From Nemania diffusa (lineage: Eukaryota > Ascomycota > Sordariomycetes > Xylariales > Xylariaceae), in NCBI GenBank assembly GCA_038501195.1, contig JBBPUQ010000008.1, positions 1,654,001 through 1,718,000 of the forward strand: a stretch of DNA of 64,000 nt, written 5' to 3'. Position numbers and translations under genes: made by a program. Every line of letters begins with the position of its first letter. Positions within the stretch are counted from its first letter, which is position 1. This document shows, one piece after another, positions 32,358 to 44,600 of the stretch. The notes beneath the pieces were generated by a model. The model had not been told where the DNA came from. It did no database searches and worked only from the letters and a program-made list of their open reading frames with translations.

Positions 32358-35300
32358 GGTGAACTGAGTTTGCGGTAGGTATGCTAAGGATCAAGGGTCG
32401 ATCGGTAAATCAACGGCTGATGGTTGAATGAGGGAAAAGGATGGTGAGAAGCAAAATGCGCGTAAAGTTATCGAATGAAGGACGATATAAACGAGTGTGC
32501 TGGCTGTAAAACGCCAAGATTGGTAGGTCAAGGAGTGAGACGCAGGAGAGGGAGGACAAAACCGCGGATGGTGTTATGAAAGGGAGAAGGAAGGCACTGT
32601 TTATTGTCCCTAATAAGTTGAATTCAAGATCTGAGCAAAAACAACCGTTTTACGTAAGCTGCATACCTAGGTACAGCGTACAGTAGTGGCGTACAGTGCT
32701 AGCCTAACATTTAAGGGGGTGGCGGGCTCCTCTGATCCCTCCCAAACCAGGTAAAAGCTCGTACAGTTAGGTAAAACAGATCCTGCTAGCTGCGATCCAC
32801 ACCACGCGCTTCCAGTGCACAATGCAACTGACAACAGCTGGCAGCTATATATACAGTTACTATGACGTAAGACACAGCTCTGTTTTATGCGTATTTCTGT
32901 GCAGCATTGACTTACCTACCGTATAATATCAATGATATGCATCTTTATTTTAAAGAATGACAGGTCTACATAGGTTTCATATGAGAACTTTGCTATATCC
33001 GCAAGGAAACATACCACCCAACGTTGAAAGGAGTCGGTCTGCTCGTTGGTACTTGTCACTGCAGATCTAAGAATAGGTTAGGTCCTTGGCACAATTTTAG
33101 CAAACTTATAGTTATACGAGCTTTACATGTTTCTGCCTCACATGTGGTTTGGGGATTAATACTTAACATGTGTGCATCATCTGTCTCGATCTGATACTCT
33201 ATCCTATTGCGACCTACGAGGCGACTTGCCAAGAGCCATTATAGGGCCTGCAATGGTAAAGTAACTTAAACAATGCCTCTAAAACTAATAATATCGCAGC
33301 CTCGCCTGGTGTTATTCGGGTATACAACTATTGGTATATCTTGAATTAACTAGCAATGCAACAAAGACTCTGTATCCAGGGTTAAGTAGAAATGGTTTAA
33401 GAAAACGGAAGTTCATAGGGGGTGGCTCTAGATAATTTGCTCTTTTAATCGCTTGCTTTGCAGTAGGCACGTTATCGTATTTCGGCATTAAAGTAGACGG
33501 CTCGGCGGCCGCGCCCTCGTCGATTCAAGAACAAGTCCGATGAAGGGATCCGGAAGTTCGGTTTCAACAGGATCAGCCCGCGGGCCCTGATAATGGCAAT
33601 ATGTCACTGCTTGGTTTGCGTTGTCCCGTTTCGGAATCATCGAGTTCCTCGAGGAGATGCTGATCGCCAGAGACGTGGTTTGCCAATTGACAACATGCGT
33701 CTTCGTTAGATATTGTTTCCTCACAACATCCCTCGAATTAGAAATTGACCCACTCCTCATCGGCTTAATTCTTCTTTCCTTCGAAAAGTCATGTGCTACT
33801 TTAATCTGGTATTAGTTAGTCCACCACGGGGACCAACGGTCAATTCATGACCATTATTGGCCACCTTCGGCGAGTGAGTGAAGCAGTCCAAGCCGAAGTC
33901 AAAGGAGGCATTCGACAGGCTAATTACGATATCTTAGAAACTCCCTGTGTCTTCTACTATGGCTCCTGTGCGTGGAGGCTGTAGGAAAAGCGGAGAGGCT
34001 TGAGCTCGCGAGGATTTAGACGAGAAGAATCCAAGGATGGGCTTAAGATTTGATCCTGTCTCATATTCTATAATGATCTAAAGGCATATTCCTTAATCGC
34101 CATATGCGATGGCCTGTTATCGTGATCTATCCATTCTCAGTGTTAGGTGATAAAGTAACAAGACCCTATAGGGTGGTTATATCTATGAATTTAGCTATAT
34201 GTAAGGGATCTTCGGTCCCCCTTACAGATCTAGGAGGCCAGGAATCAATGAATCTATCTATTGAGCCCTATACTACACCTTCTACCTAGCTGCGACAGGA
34301 CTTCTATTCACTCTGTGACCCCCTCCTCTGGCACTCAGTGCCTAGGTGGTGTCAATAGGGTTGATAGCTATGTCAACATAAAGTGTCCGTACGTACATTT
34401 ACTAAATCACGTCAATCATGATACAAAATCCTTGACTTATATTTCACACGCGAAACCAGAAAACGGACATTGCATTATTGGTAACTTTTGTGAGGTAGCT
34501 TATTATTCACACTCCTCTGACTATCTCCTCGTCTCACATTGGCAAGTTTGCTTGATGGCTGAAAGCCCAGATCAAAGATGTCTCCCTAAGTAGAATAAGT
34601 TGTTATGAGAAGAAAAAAAGAATGCCAGCCTAGGTGGCAACATTAGAGGGTTAAAGCGAGGCGCTTAGTACTTGCTCTTAGGTGTCGCTTGCATCGATAG
34701 CACCAATGCCTAACTAACGTGTGGAATGCATCGGTTTTCTCACATTTACCTTCTATACCCGAAATTGAGATATTCAAACTAGTATCAGTTATGAATTAGT
34801 GATTTGGTGTTCTAACTCTCAGATCTAAAGCAGCACCTCTGTCTAGTATGACTAATGTCTCGAGGTAGAGGTGAATGTTAATGATATCATATCAGTTATT
34901 TCGGCTAACATCGCACACAAATATCTCAGAAAGACATAAGCAAAATGACGAAGGAGATTATGTGCCGATGTGCATTATGGAGGAGATAATGTAGGAGATA
35001 AGCGTGGCCTATAGAACCCTTTGGCCATAAGCGTTGCTCTATGCGACTCAACTCGCTCAATATAATGCTTCCAAAGACATAGTCTCAAGCGTAGACTCCG
35101 AAGTCAAAGTTGTGAGTTGGTAAATATAGGGGTCCGCCGTCGATAGAGGGCTATTGGGGCAGTTAATGATATCAAGAAAAGGTTATGAATATGCAACTAA
35201 TATGCCGACCTTCGCAAAGGCGATGGCTATGTATCAGGGTAGTTTTGAATGGCCTTGACATAGTCTATACCGCCCTTTGGAACCGGGCGGTTCGCTCGGG

Positions 35301-38300
35301 GGTGGTTCGCAACTGTTATGTCGGTAGTTTTTATTGCTTCCTGAGCCCAAAGATTCGCATATTAGTAGTAAGCTCATGTGGTCTGACAAAGTGTACTTAT
35401 GAAGAGGCATTGCTCAGCAAGTTCATGCGTGTCAGCCCCAAGCATTGTCACCCAATACACAGATCGAGGTAATGATGAAGCTTCGCCAATTCCTCACTCC
35501 ACTGCCCTCATCGACTAAAAGCTATATGAAATCATCCTGAACTTCATATATTTGTAAGCCGTGAAAGAAACACTTATGATCTCAGACTAAGGCAGTGAAG
35601 TTCATCGGTGTTGTGAAATCGCCAATTTCGCTACCACCTACCGCAAACCCTCATTGGTGCAATAGTCGCTGCCCCCGGCCACCTAGAAGCTCTCGTGAGA
35701 AGGTATACACCCCCCAAGCACAGCATAGTGACCATGCATGATCTCACGAAGGTCTGACATGCGGTGCGCTCTGCTGTATGTAAGGGCATTGCATTAAGCC
35801 CGTGTCCCGTCGAATGGAAAGACCGAGGTCTCGAATGCGAGGAAGAGCCCGCCCACGCCCCCCCAAGCTACGGGGTATCGAGGTTCTGGTTTCCGTCATT
35901 TCGTCTCGCCTCGTAGGCATGACTGACGACGTTTTGGCCCGCCACGTCAGTCCAAGGCAATCTTAGCCTTTAGAGCAGCAGCCACTGATGTTACCCCGTG
36001 CCCTCGCCGGAACAGGTACTTATAACCACGCATGCCTACCTAGCTCCGTAGGTACCTACATGCTTTGTTGGGGGCCGAGTCTGGCTTGCCAACGAACGCG
36101 CACCCCCAATCGAGTTGGCAGAGTGAATGAGAGACGTGACCGCTACAGCATGCAGTGTAGGTAGGTAAGTATGCAGTAGCTAGTGGTCACGATGAAAGAA
36201 AACGAACACTAAGAATAAAAATAAAAATAAAACATTCGCCCACAATAATCGTGTATTTTATTAATTAATCTCTTCGGTGTATTTTTCTCGCCTTCGGGAG
36301 GGGTATAAGAATCGGAGATCCCCTAATGTGTCCTTGGCAATGCAACCAGTGGTGCACATGCACAGATACCGGCCCTAAATTCCCGTCAAGTTGGATAAGA
36401 ATGGCGTACAGCACCTAGCGTGTAGTGTAAATACGAGTCTTGCTTATTATCTGCATACGGTATATGTAATTATGCTACATAGATGTCCTCACCGAGTTGG
36501 TCTACCGGTCGTTCGCAATGCCATTATTGATGCTGTTGTAATACTGCGAGAAACCGGGGTGGCGTGTGTGTCCCCCGCGTAAGGGAATTGCAATAAAGTC
36601 TTCGACGATACGATATAGCACGATTAGGTCGGGTTATACAACCGTAGGGAGAGATGGTGGGAGAGTGGGAGGGTGGCCACCAAGTCGCGACCTGCGGTTC
36701 CCTCGAAGCGCACACCGAGAGATAGAGACGGGATGGCATGGGAAATTCGAATAATAATAATAATAATATTTTTTTGCAATTTTATTTTTCAGAATATTTC
36801 CCCCCCAACGGTACCCTCCATCAGGGAGTGTACTTGCGCCAACTGGCTGGAACACCAGGTACAGGACGCCGACTTGTGTCAGAAGGCACTATATCCTGAC
36901 TGAACTTACGCCAGCACACCGGGTGTGGGTGACGATAGCGCTGCTTTTGGGGCGCTGGAGCGCGCGGTTACCATAGTCTATAAGTCCAGTAGGCGAATGA
37001 AGATGGTTTCCTTCGCCATCGGTAGAGTACCGTGACTCACATGAACACCCAGCGCGCCCGTAAAAAAATAATAAAAAAGTCAATCATAATAGTAAACAGC
37101 CCGAAGTTCGTGGATAGTATGTAGATACTTAGAGCCCACAGGTTTGTCGCTGGAGGATTGCCAACTCATCAAGTCAATGTGCGCGTTCGTCACATGTCTC
37201 GTAACAGCAGGGCTCATGCTAGGAGCGTGCTAGGATCAAGAGTGAGAAAGACAGAGAGAGATGAAAAAGGTACATCTCGTTCCCCCACCTTCGCCCGTGC
37301 ACGCCATTTCTGGTAGGTCGGTTCATGGCTGTCCATGGCTTGGGTGTCTGAAATCATTCGCTCGCTATGCTCAAGTCCCCTATCTTGGCAGACGGCAGAT
37401 GTCCACTGCGCTATTTAAGCTGCTTCTCACCGCCCAGTTCATGGTCATCTGCCTGCCAAATGCTGAGTTGGCAGACCACCCTGTCCATCAGCTGTCTCCA
37501 ACAGGAATACCTACCCCCAGCGAGGCGCGAGCAGGATAATAATAAATAAAGCAAACGAGAGAAAATAAAAATAAAAAAAGAATTGATCGATCCCCAGAAA
37601 TAATAATAAAAAGGAGGAAAAGAAATTGAATAAATTAGACGTCCCAAATACTCCGCAACAATAGAGTGCCCCTGTATTCGTAGCAAGCCATGGATAGATC
37701 AATTCGGTTCACATGGTAGGCCCTTGACCACTAGATATAAGTATCCATGCTGTGTTGAATAAACACATCTCCTTGCCTGGATGGGTAGCATAGAATGTTC
37801 TTGCAGCATTCTAGATAGTCTAGGGCCAGTCTCAGACTGCCATCAGTGCAGCATACTTATAACCAACCCGCTTAACCAGCACTGTTGTTTGCCCACCAAG
37901 TGGAGGAGCAGGATGAGGTACGCATAGGCAGGTACTTGGCCTCCTTGTACTGGGCAAAATTGCAGGTCTTTCCCCAAGTAATCGACCCTCCTTGTGTCTC
38001 TCTGTCTCTCTCTCTCCAGATATATCTCCATTGACCCCCAAAGAGGCTGAAATGGGCTACCGTCGTGTAACCTGCATGATACCCTCACTACTAAGTCACA
38101 GAGCTGAGCACACGTAATGCACCCGTTGCATCTACCCTCTTTTTTCAGGCAACTTTCCGTTCGCGTGATGGAGATGGCCGAATCAGGTCCCGGTTGATAT
38201 ATTTCAGGAGTCACGCAACTCGCGTACGGGTTCCGGCAGGACCTAGTGCATGGCATTGGCCCGAACTCTGGCGAGTTGTGGATATCACAGCATTATTCAT

Positions 38301-39613
38301 ACTACATTCCCCGTAGCAGTCGAGTCGAGAGCACGACCCGACGATCCACGGGCCTTAGTAACCCTGTCTCTTCTACACAAATAAGGAACTGGGTGGCCAC
38401 CAGCGCCGGTGGATGCGGAAGCGGCAGATGATGCGACATCTACCGAAAGAAGGCTCTGCGCTGGTTCGAGGGCTACTTTTCGAGGTTGAATGCTCCCCTC
38501 GAGGGAAAGGCATAGAATGTCGCCGAAGTTGGCACCGAGGCTGGCGGCGGCTTCGCCACGGGGTAGAGCCGTCGGATATATATATAGTGACTCTTCGCCC
38601 CTGGCCCCCCCGGTTGGGGTAGATCACGTATACTGCCAGGAGCAGCGGATGGCACCTCTGGGCTGGCGGGGTCCCTATATATTTCGGCGTCATCGCAGCG
38701 TAGAGCCGCCCCCAAGCTGGTGCTGTGACCGGCCGGGTTCGGGGCAAGGCGGGATGCGTACAGAGTCGTCTGGATAAAAGGAAACCAGTGACGCCTCCAC
38801 GTGCGCAAATCCCGGGGAGGTTCTAAACCCAGGGTTTTGCTGCTATACTGCCGTACTGCCTAGTTTGCAGTCTTCCCGTCTTGCCGTTCATACTAGCAAC
38901 ATGGGGTGGCAGGGGAAGTATAAAGCCAATCATTATATTCTGAACAAAACCAGATTGGTCCCTGGTTGATCATGTAGCAGCGATCCTTAGGCAGACTTGG
39001 ATAGCCTCGCCGAATGCATAGAAGTAGATATCTTCTAGCAAGACATGCATATTAGCTTCGCCGAGTTTATGCACATAGTTACGAAGGCTTAGTCGCGTCA
39101 GTAGCGACATAATATATGATAGACATTCCAATATAGTAGATACGTGCACGCGCGCTGCGTTGTACTATCGCAGAGGCAGAGCGACTCAGTGATGGAATGC
39201 CAAAAAAGGTAGAGACCAATGTACATACAGTATGGATATTGGGTTTTTACGGTAAATAATACTGTGCACGCAAATTGCCACGCTTCTATTCAAAGCCTTA
39301 GCGGCTGGGAATAGCTTCTATGATTCATATCTCATCATCCTGATCCATCCTATCCCAATTTGAGCTACACAGATTAAATTGCCTTTCGACATGATACATC
39401 GCAAATTTAAAGATTATAAAATTCAATGAGATTCGCTTCGGGATGCTTAGTTCTATCTAAATGGTATCCATAACTAGTGTTTATATACACATACCTACTC
39501 ACATTCTCAACTCTTCCCGTCAACGCCAACCCACTATCTAGCGGCAAACCCACCAATCCCGAAAGACGGATCAGCAATTTGCAGCAGGGCTTCTTCAGCC
39601 TTCAACGATCACT
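32358..39613. other. 7.3-kb gene desert
   Basis: After the GH17 promoter (to about 32700) there are only short open frames without motifs. Simple repeats include an AAT run at 36750-36769, CT-rich stretches near 37995-38017 and A-rich AATAAA-like tracts near 36212-36232 and 37539-37612. The 38400-38820 block is GC-richer but lacks a coherent reading frame. The last 150 bases hold the CHY gene's promoter, with TATA-like sequence and a CT/CA-rich leader. Confidence 0.5.
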
Positions 39614-41686
39614 ATGATCCCAACAGCCCATATTCCCCGCCAAGCCATCGATGGTCGGCAGGCTGTGACTGAGGCGGAGCCGAGCCGTGTCGTCCAGAAG
39701 CCCGTCCCAACCTCTCAACACAAAGACCCGCGAAGGTACCAAATAGATCAGATCAAAAGGCGATTTTCACCGACACTGGGCACTCTTCAGAATAAAACAA
39801 CAACTATCCGGTTTCAATTGAAGCCGTCAGATCCAGATTTCCCTTTTGAGCTCGACTATTTAGATTGTGAACTGCAAGTGCCTATATTTTATCCGGCACA
39901 GGCGCCGACTCTGTCAGTGAAGAACAAAGATATCCCCCGCGGCTTTTGTGTCAACATAGAGCAAGGATGGGATAAACTCGTATCAGAGAGCGAAGAGGCG
40001 ACTCTCCTTGCTCTCGTTAATGCGCTAGACAAGAACCTAGAAGTCTTCCTATCTGAGCAGAAGGCAGAAACGGTCAAGTTGGTCTCGTATAAAGACACGC
40101 GGCACCTAAACCAGCCGACGACTTCCTTAGGAGAGTCATCAGCTCCAATTTCACCGGTGTCTCTCCCAAAATCTCCCACGCCCACGCGAAGGACATATGT
40201 ACCAGAGGAATCCTTCACGTCAGAGCAAATTGCCAATGCCAAAGCACGGCGGGCTCAAGATATCCGACAACTGGAAGCAAGAATGGGGCGTCTGTCGCTC
40301 TATAAAAAATCTGCAGATGGTATCGTTTACACTTTGCCTCTTGAACCGAAACGACGGGCAGAATTACCACTGGGGCTGCAGTCTGTGCAATCTATACAAT
40401 TAATCATCCCTCTACTCTATCCTCTTCAAGTCTTGAGAGTTCTTCTTAGTCATGTTGATTCACAAGATGCGGAGCCGTTAGAAGAGGCGTTTGCGACGAG
40501 AGCCGCACAGTACCCTCAACTAACGTTAATGAGTCATCTGAATTACCTGTCACAAAATATGCACATTATGGCAAAAGACCTTAAAGCTACCAAACTAGCA
40601 CAGCCAGCATCAACGCCCAGCAACAAGGCTGACGAACAGACAGCTAAGGCCCTTGAAGCTAAAGAGGCTTCCGCAACAGATCCTGCGGATAACAAGGGAC
40701 ATATTCACATCATACCACGTCCGCCGGAATGGGGTTATGCCCCTGAATCGGGCGGGTCAGATGATTCCGATTCCGATTTCTGGGAGTCAGGGGCAGATTC
40801 TGAAGAAGGCGGAGCTGAGATAGAATCCCACCAGCCACACTTCACCGGTGTCACGCAACAGGTAGAGAGAGGCACTGCGATCTCATTCCCCACGATCGAG
40901 CTCTACGGCGTCGAGCTCCTCCAGGTATCGATACTCAACATCAGCGTGAAGTGCCAGCGGTGCAAGACCATCAACGAGTTCACCAACCTCAAGCCCGAGG
41001 CGGAGAAGGCAACCAACTGCAAGAAGTGCGGCTCACACCTGACTGCCGTGTTCCGCCAGGAACTGGTCCACGCGAACTCCACGCGCGCCGGGTTCGTCGA
41101 CGTCGCGGGCTGCACCGTCGCGGACATGCTGCCGAGCACCTTCACGCCCACGTGCGCGCGGTGCTCGACGCCGAGCCCGGGCCTCGTGTCGGTGCGCGGC
41201 GAGGCCATCACGAACGTGTGCCGCGAGTGCCACGCGCGCTTCACCTTCAAGATCCCCCAGGTCAAGTTCCTCGCCATCACCCCCGGGTCCGCCCTGCCCC
41301 CCACAGCCGGGCCGCGGCGGCGCCAGGAGAAGCTAGGCCTGCACGCGGGCGAGCCGCTGCCCGCGCGCGGCGCCTGCGCCCACTACCGGCGCTCGTACCG
41401 CTGGTTCCGCTTCTCGTGCTGCGCCAAGGTGCACCCGTGCGACCGCTGCCACGACGAGGAGGAGGACCACCCCCAGGAGTGGGCGAACCGCATGATCTGC
41501 GGCTGGTGCAGCCGCGAGCAGAACTACGCCGTCGAGGCGTGCACGTTCTGCGGGCGCTCCGTCATCGGGAAGCGCGGGAAGGGGTTCTGGGAGGGCGGCA
41601 AGGGGACCCGCGACAAGACGAGGATGAGTCGCAAGGACAAGAGGAAGTTTCGCCGCGTCGGCGGCGGCGAGGCGAGGAAGGACTAA
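39614..41686 (+). CDS. CHY-type zinc-finger protein with RWD-like N-terminus
   Basis: Single exon, 690 residues. An N-terminal domain (about 35-150) with IRFQLKPSDPDFPFELDYLD and a FYPAQAPTLSV turn resembles the RWD/E2-like fold. The centre is charged and disordered, with an Asp/Ser-rich stretch near 375-400. Two cysteine knuckles follow: CQRC...CKKC (about 447-475) and CARC...CREC (about 514-536). The CHY zinc finger occupies about 577-650 (CAHYRRSYRWFRFSCC, HPCDRCHDE, CGWCSREQ, CTFCG). The C-terminus is basic. CHY domains occur in Pirh2-type ligases and Hot13, but no RING is visible here, so ubiquitin-ligase activity is not shown. From about 40890 the gene becomes far more GC-rich (about two thirds GC against half earlier), while the frame stays open. 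Confidence 0.88.
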   Translation: MIPTAHIPRQAIDGRQAVTEAEPSRVVQKPVPTSQHKDPRRYQIDQIKRRFSPTLGTLQNKTTTIRFQLKPSDPDFPFELDYLDCELQVPIFYPAQAPTLSVKNKDIPRGFCVNIEQGWDKLVSESEEATLLALVNALDKNLEVFLSEQKAETVKLVSYKDTRHLNQPTTSLGESSAPISPVSLPKSPTPTRRTYVPEESFTSEQIANAKARRAQDIRQLEARMGRLSLYKKSADGIVYTLPLEPKRRAELPLGLQSVQSIQLIIPLLYPLQVLRVLLSHVDSQDAEPLEEAFATRAAQYPQLTLMSHLNYLSQNMHIMAKDLKATKLAQPASTPSNKADEQTAKALEAKEASATDPADNKGHIHIIPRPPEWGYAPESGGSDDSDSDFWESGADSEEGGAEIESHQPHFTGVTQQVERGTAISFPTIELYGVELLQVSILNISVKCQRCKTINEFTNLKPEAEKATNCKKCGSHLTAVFRQELVHANSTRAGFVDVAGCTVADMLPSTFTPTCARCSTPSPGLVSVRGEAITNVCRECHARFTFKIPQVKFLAITPGSALPPTAGPRRRQEKLGLHAGEPLPARGACAHYRRSYRWFRFSCCAKVHPCDRCHDEEEDHPQEWANRMICGWCSREQNYAVEACTFCGRSVIGKRGKGFWEGGKGTRDKTRMSRKDKRKFRRVGGGEARKD

Positions 41687-44600
41687 ACCTGCGGCTGGCG
41701 CGCTTCTTCGCAGGAACCTGGTTGGGCTATGCACGGCATCACTAAGTTGTCACCTAGCGATATCGGATGAGGCGGGAGGGTGTAAGGGATCTTCTATCTA
41801 GTACCTCCGATTGTGCTAGAGGCACACATATGATCATAAATCGTTAGGCTCAATGAAGCTGATGATGTTTAGTGATGAAATCAGATGCTGCTATACGTGT
41901 TTTAGAACCATGGAAGCATATAAGATAGATTCCAAAGATGAGATGCTGTGTAGATAAGTTGAGCGCCTGTCAATAGGTCACTAGCATAGTCCGGCGCTTA
42001 ATGCGAAGTCACCATTTGCGCAGCGCACCGCGTCACAATTATCACATACTAGATCAGGAGCTGCTACACCAGCAATCACATTGGTTTATTTACGCCAATC
42101 TATCAGAAAAAACGATACTCTCTTGCGCTGTTATAGTGAGAAATAGGACGCGCTAGAGATGCGGCTACACGAACTGGGTGACTATCACGGTGATGAACAT
42201 AGTACACGACGATCGATCGATAAAACAACAGCAATAATTGGATCTGCATTTTCTATTTAATCTCTTTATATTCTCATGACTTACTTCCTTCCTATAGTCA
42301 AGCAGTTGATATGTTCTGATTGGGTACCATAGAGTATCAATCCAAGTGTTCAGCGCACACCATCCGTGAAACGCTGAATTCATGCCTCATGACTTCGTGT
42401 GCCCGACACCGGCGGTTATCACAATTATTACAGCTAGAGATGATCTTTCTCCTCTCTCGGCTCTCACACCTGTTGAGGCGTCAAATAAGCAGCTTATGAG
42501 AATAGTGACGTCTGAAGGGAATCCATTGAGCTGTAGGGCAGCAATAAGAACTTAATGAGTAGGTATCTTACAAGGAGGCATGAAGTACTTAAGCGGTTGG
42601 TAGGTTTCTGCGTATATCATTGGCTCACTTTCGAAATATCACCTTCATATGTAGTAGTATCAACAAATTGCAACTCAAGAAACACTCGCATAGAACATCA
42701 TGTATATTATTATCATCATCTCTTACTATCCTTAGAGATACACGCTTACCTAATGCTGTACTCGGTCGTAAAACTCAACACGTGCTCTCTTAACTAGGTA
42801 CATTTTATAACCCTACTTCCCATTACATTTGTTTATCGAAGTCACATAGTTGGTATGGTTGTTCTTCGTGCATCTACCTAGTATACGATACACGAAGTTC
42901 ACCGAGGGATTCGGGTCCCTCGGGCTCCTAACGTGACAGAACTGGGGCTTGAAGGATTGGAGCTACAAGTTTCTATTCTCGAACTTAGCTATCAACGAAG
43001 TGAAATGTCAAATGAATGCTATATAGAGTAAATAAAAAATAATGCATTATCAATTATCAGCGTTGGGAAGGCTCATCGGTAGACTCCGCTAACTCAGCGC
43101 CAAGGGTACTATAGTGCTAGTATAGGCAGGTACCGAAAGGCCGGTGTCACGATTGAACTTCCTTTTCCGGCAGATGAAAAGTACACCGGCCACTGACAGA
43201 GCTACCTACTTCACATGTCACGCCGGGTCACCTGGTGTAAAGATTCTACCCGCCGGGCCATACTTGGCAAAAAGCTCGAGTGGTCTTCTCGATCCTAATC
43301 TCACCAGAATCTCCGTACTTGAACTAGCTGTAACTATAGTTCCAACAGAATTAGCACGGGACTACTGCCGTCAGGCGGAGATGTGGTGTTCTGCCCAAGT
43401 GTTCCACGCCCACTATGAGTAGGGATTCGACCTAAGGATCGTCGGTGTTTCCGACAATGCAAGGTCTTATCATCGTACCACCACGCGAGCAGCGATATGT
43501 AATAGGCGATTTTGGATTCGGTGTGCCTTATTGATCTGAGAGGACCACTTGGATGGGGGCGACGGAGGTTAGAATTTACAATAAATCATTAAAAAAGACA
43601 GTTAGTGTCTGTCCTTAATGATAGCCTTCTATTTAGTAGGCTTGTTACATTCCAAGTTGCCACTATGAGGTTGAAATCCTTTCTCCGTCCCCCACGCTAA
43701 TGTAGTAAACATAGGCAGTCCCCGAAGATACTTACATAATCTCTTGAGGAACTCGCCGACCAAGAACGTGTTGACGCTCATGACACCTAGGTACTGCATG
43801 TTTCTTTGAGTGGCCGTCCTACCGGGAATCGAAATACTTGGTCCCAGTTCCAATTTGTCGGTATGCAGTTACATTGCCACGTGGGATATGAGCACAACAC
43901 GTGTGTGGGTTGCTGTTGTAGGGTATCGTTCTCGTTTCGTTACACCCCTCTAGTATGGCAGGTGTCTCATTTCAAATTTGTCCCTGCAATGAAAAATAGG
44001 CCGGAGATGAAGAACCTCTCTCATGGTAAGTAGTCTAAAATTCACTCCGCTGCTCATTTCTTGCCATGTATAAGCTCGATATGGGATCCGCTATACTGTC
44101 GTCGCCGTCGCTGTCGGCTATTTACTACTACGTACGCGTTTAGGATGGCCCGTTATTCAATATGTGTTCATGAAGAGTAAGTATCGAAGAGAACTAGTCA
44201 GGTGTCAGGCACGGGGGTATCCAGCAGCAGGGGTAAATTACACTAGAAGCTGTGGAACACTTCCATGCATTGATCTTCATCATTTAAGCAGAGAGAGGGA
44301 GTTAGTGTAGACCCCGTGTACCTATCCCGCATCGCATCCTAATGCGTCAACCCCCCCTGCCCTGTGGTGTCACCCTGCAACTCCAAAAACAGCATCGTGA
44401 GGTGAACCGTCTCGGCGTAATGTCACGGCTCCACGGTCTCGGTGCCCAAGCTAAGGTGAATTAGGTACTCCATTCGCCACGTTGTTATGGTATTGTACCA
44501 TACGTACCATACGTACCTGTGGTAGAAGCCCTGCTGTAGGTACGGAGATGTAGTCATCGTGGCAAGCAATTATTTGGTACTGGTATAGCATTAGAATTTT

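Noticed and set aside
40951..41745. Long alternate frames on both strands over the 3' half of the CHY gene
   Set aside because: They are by-products of extreme GC content; the frame with the cysteine motifs is the real one.
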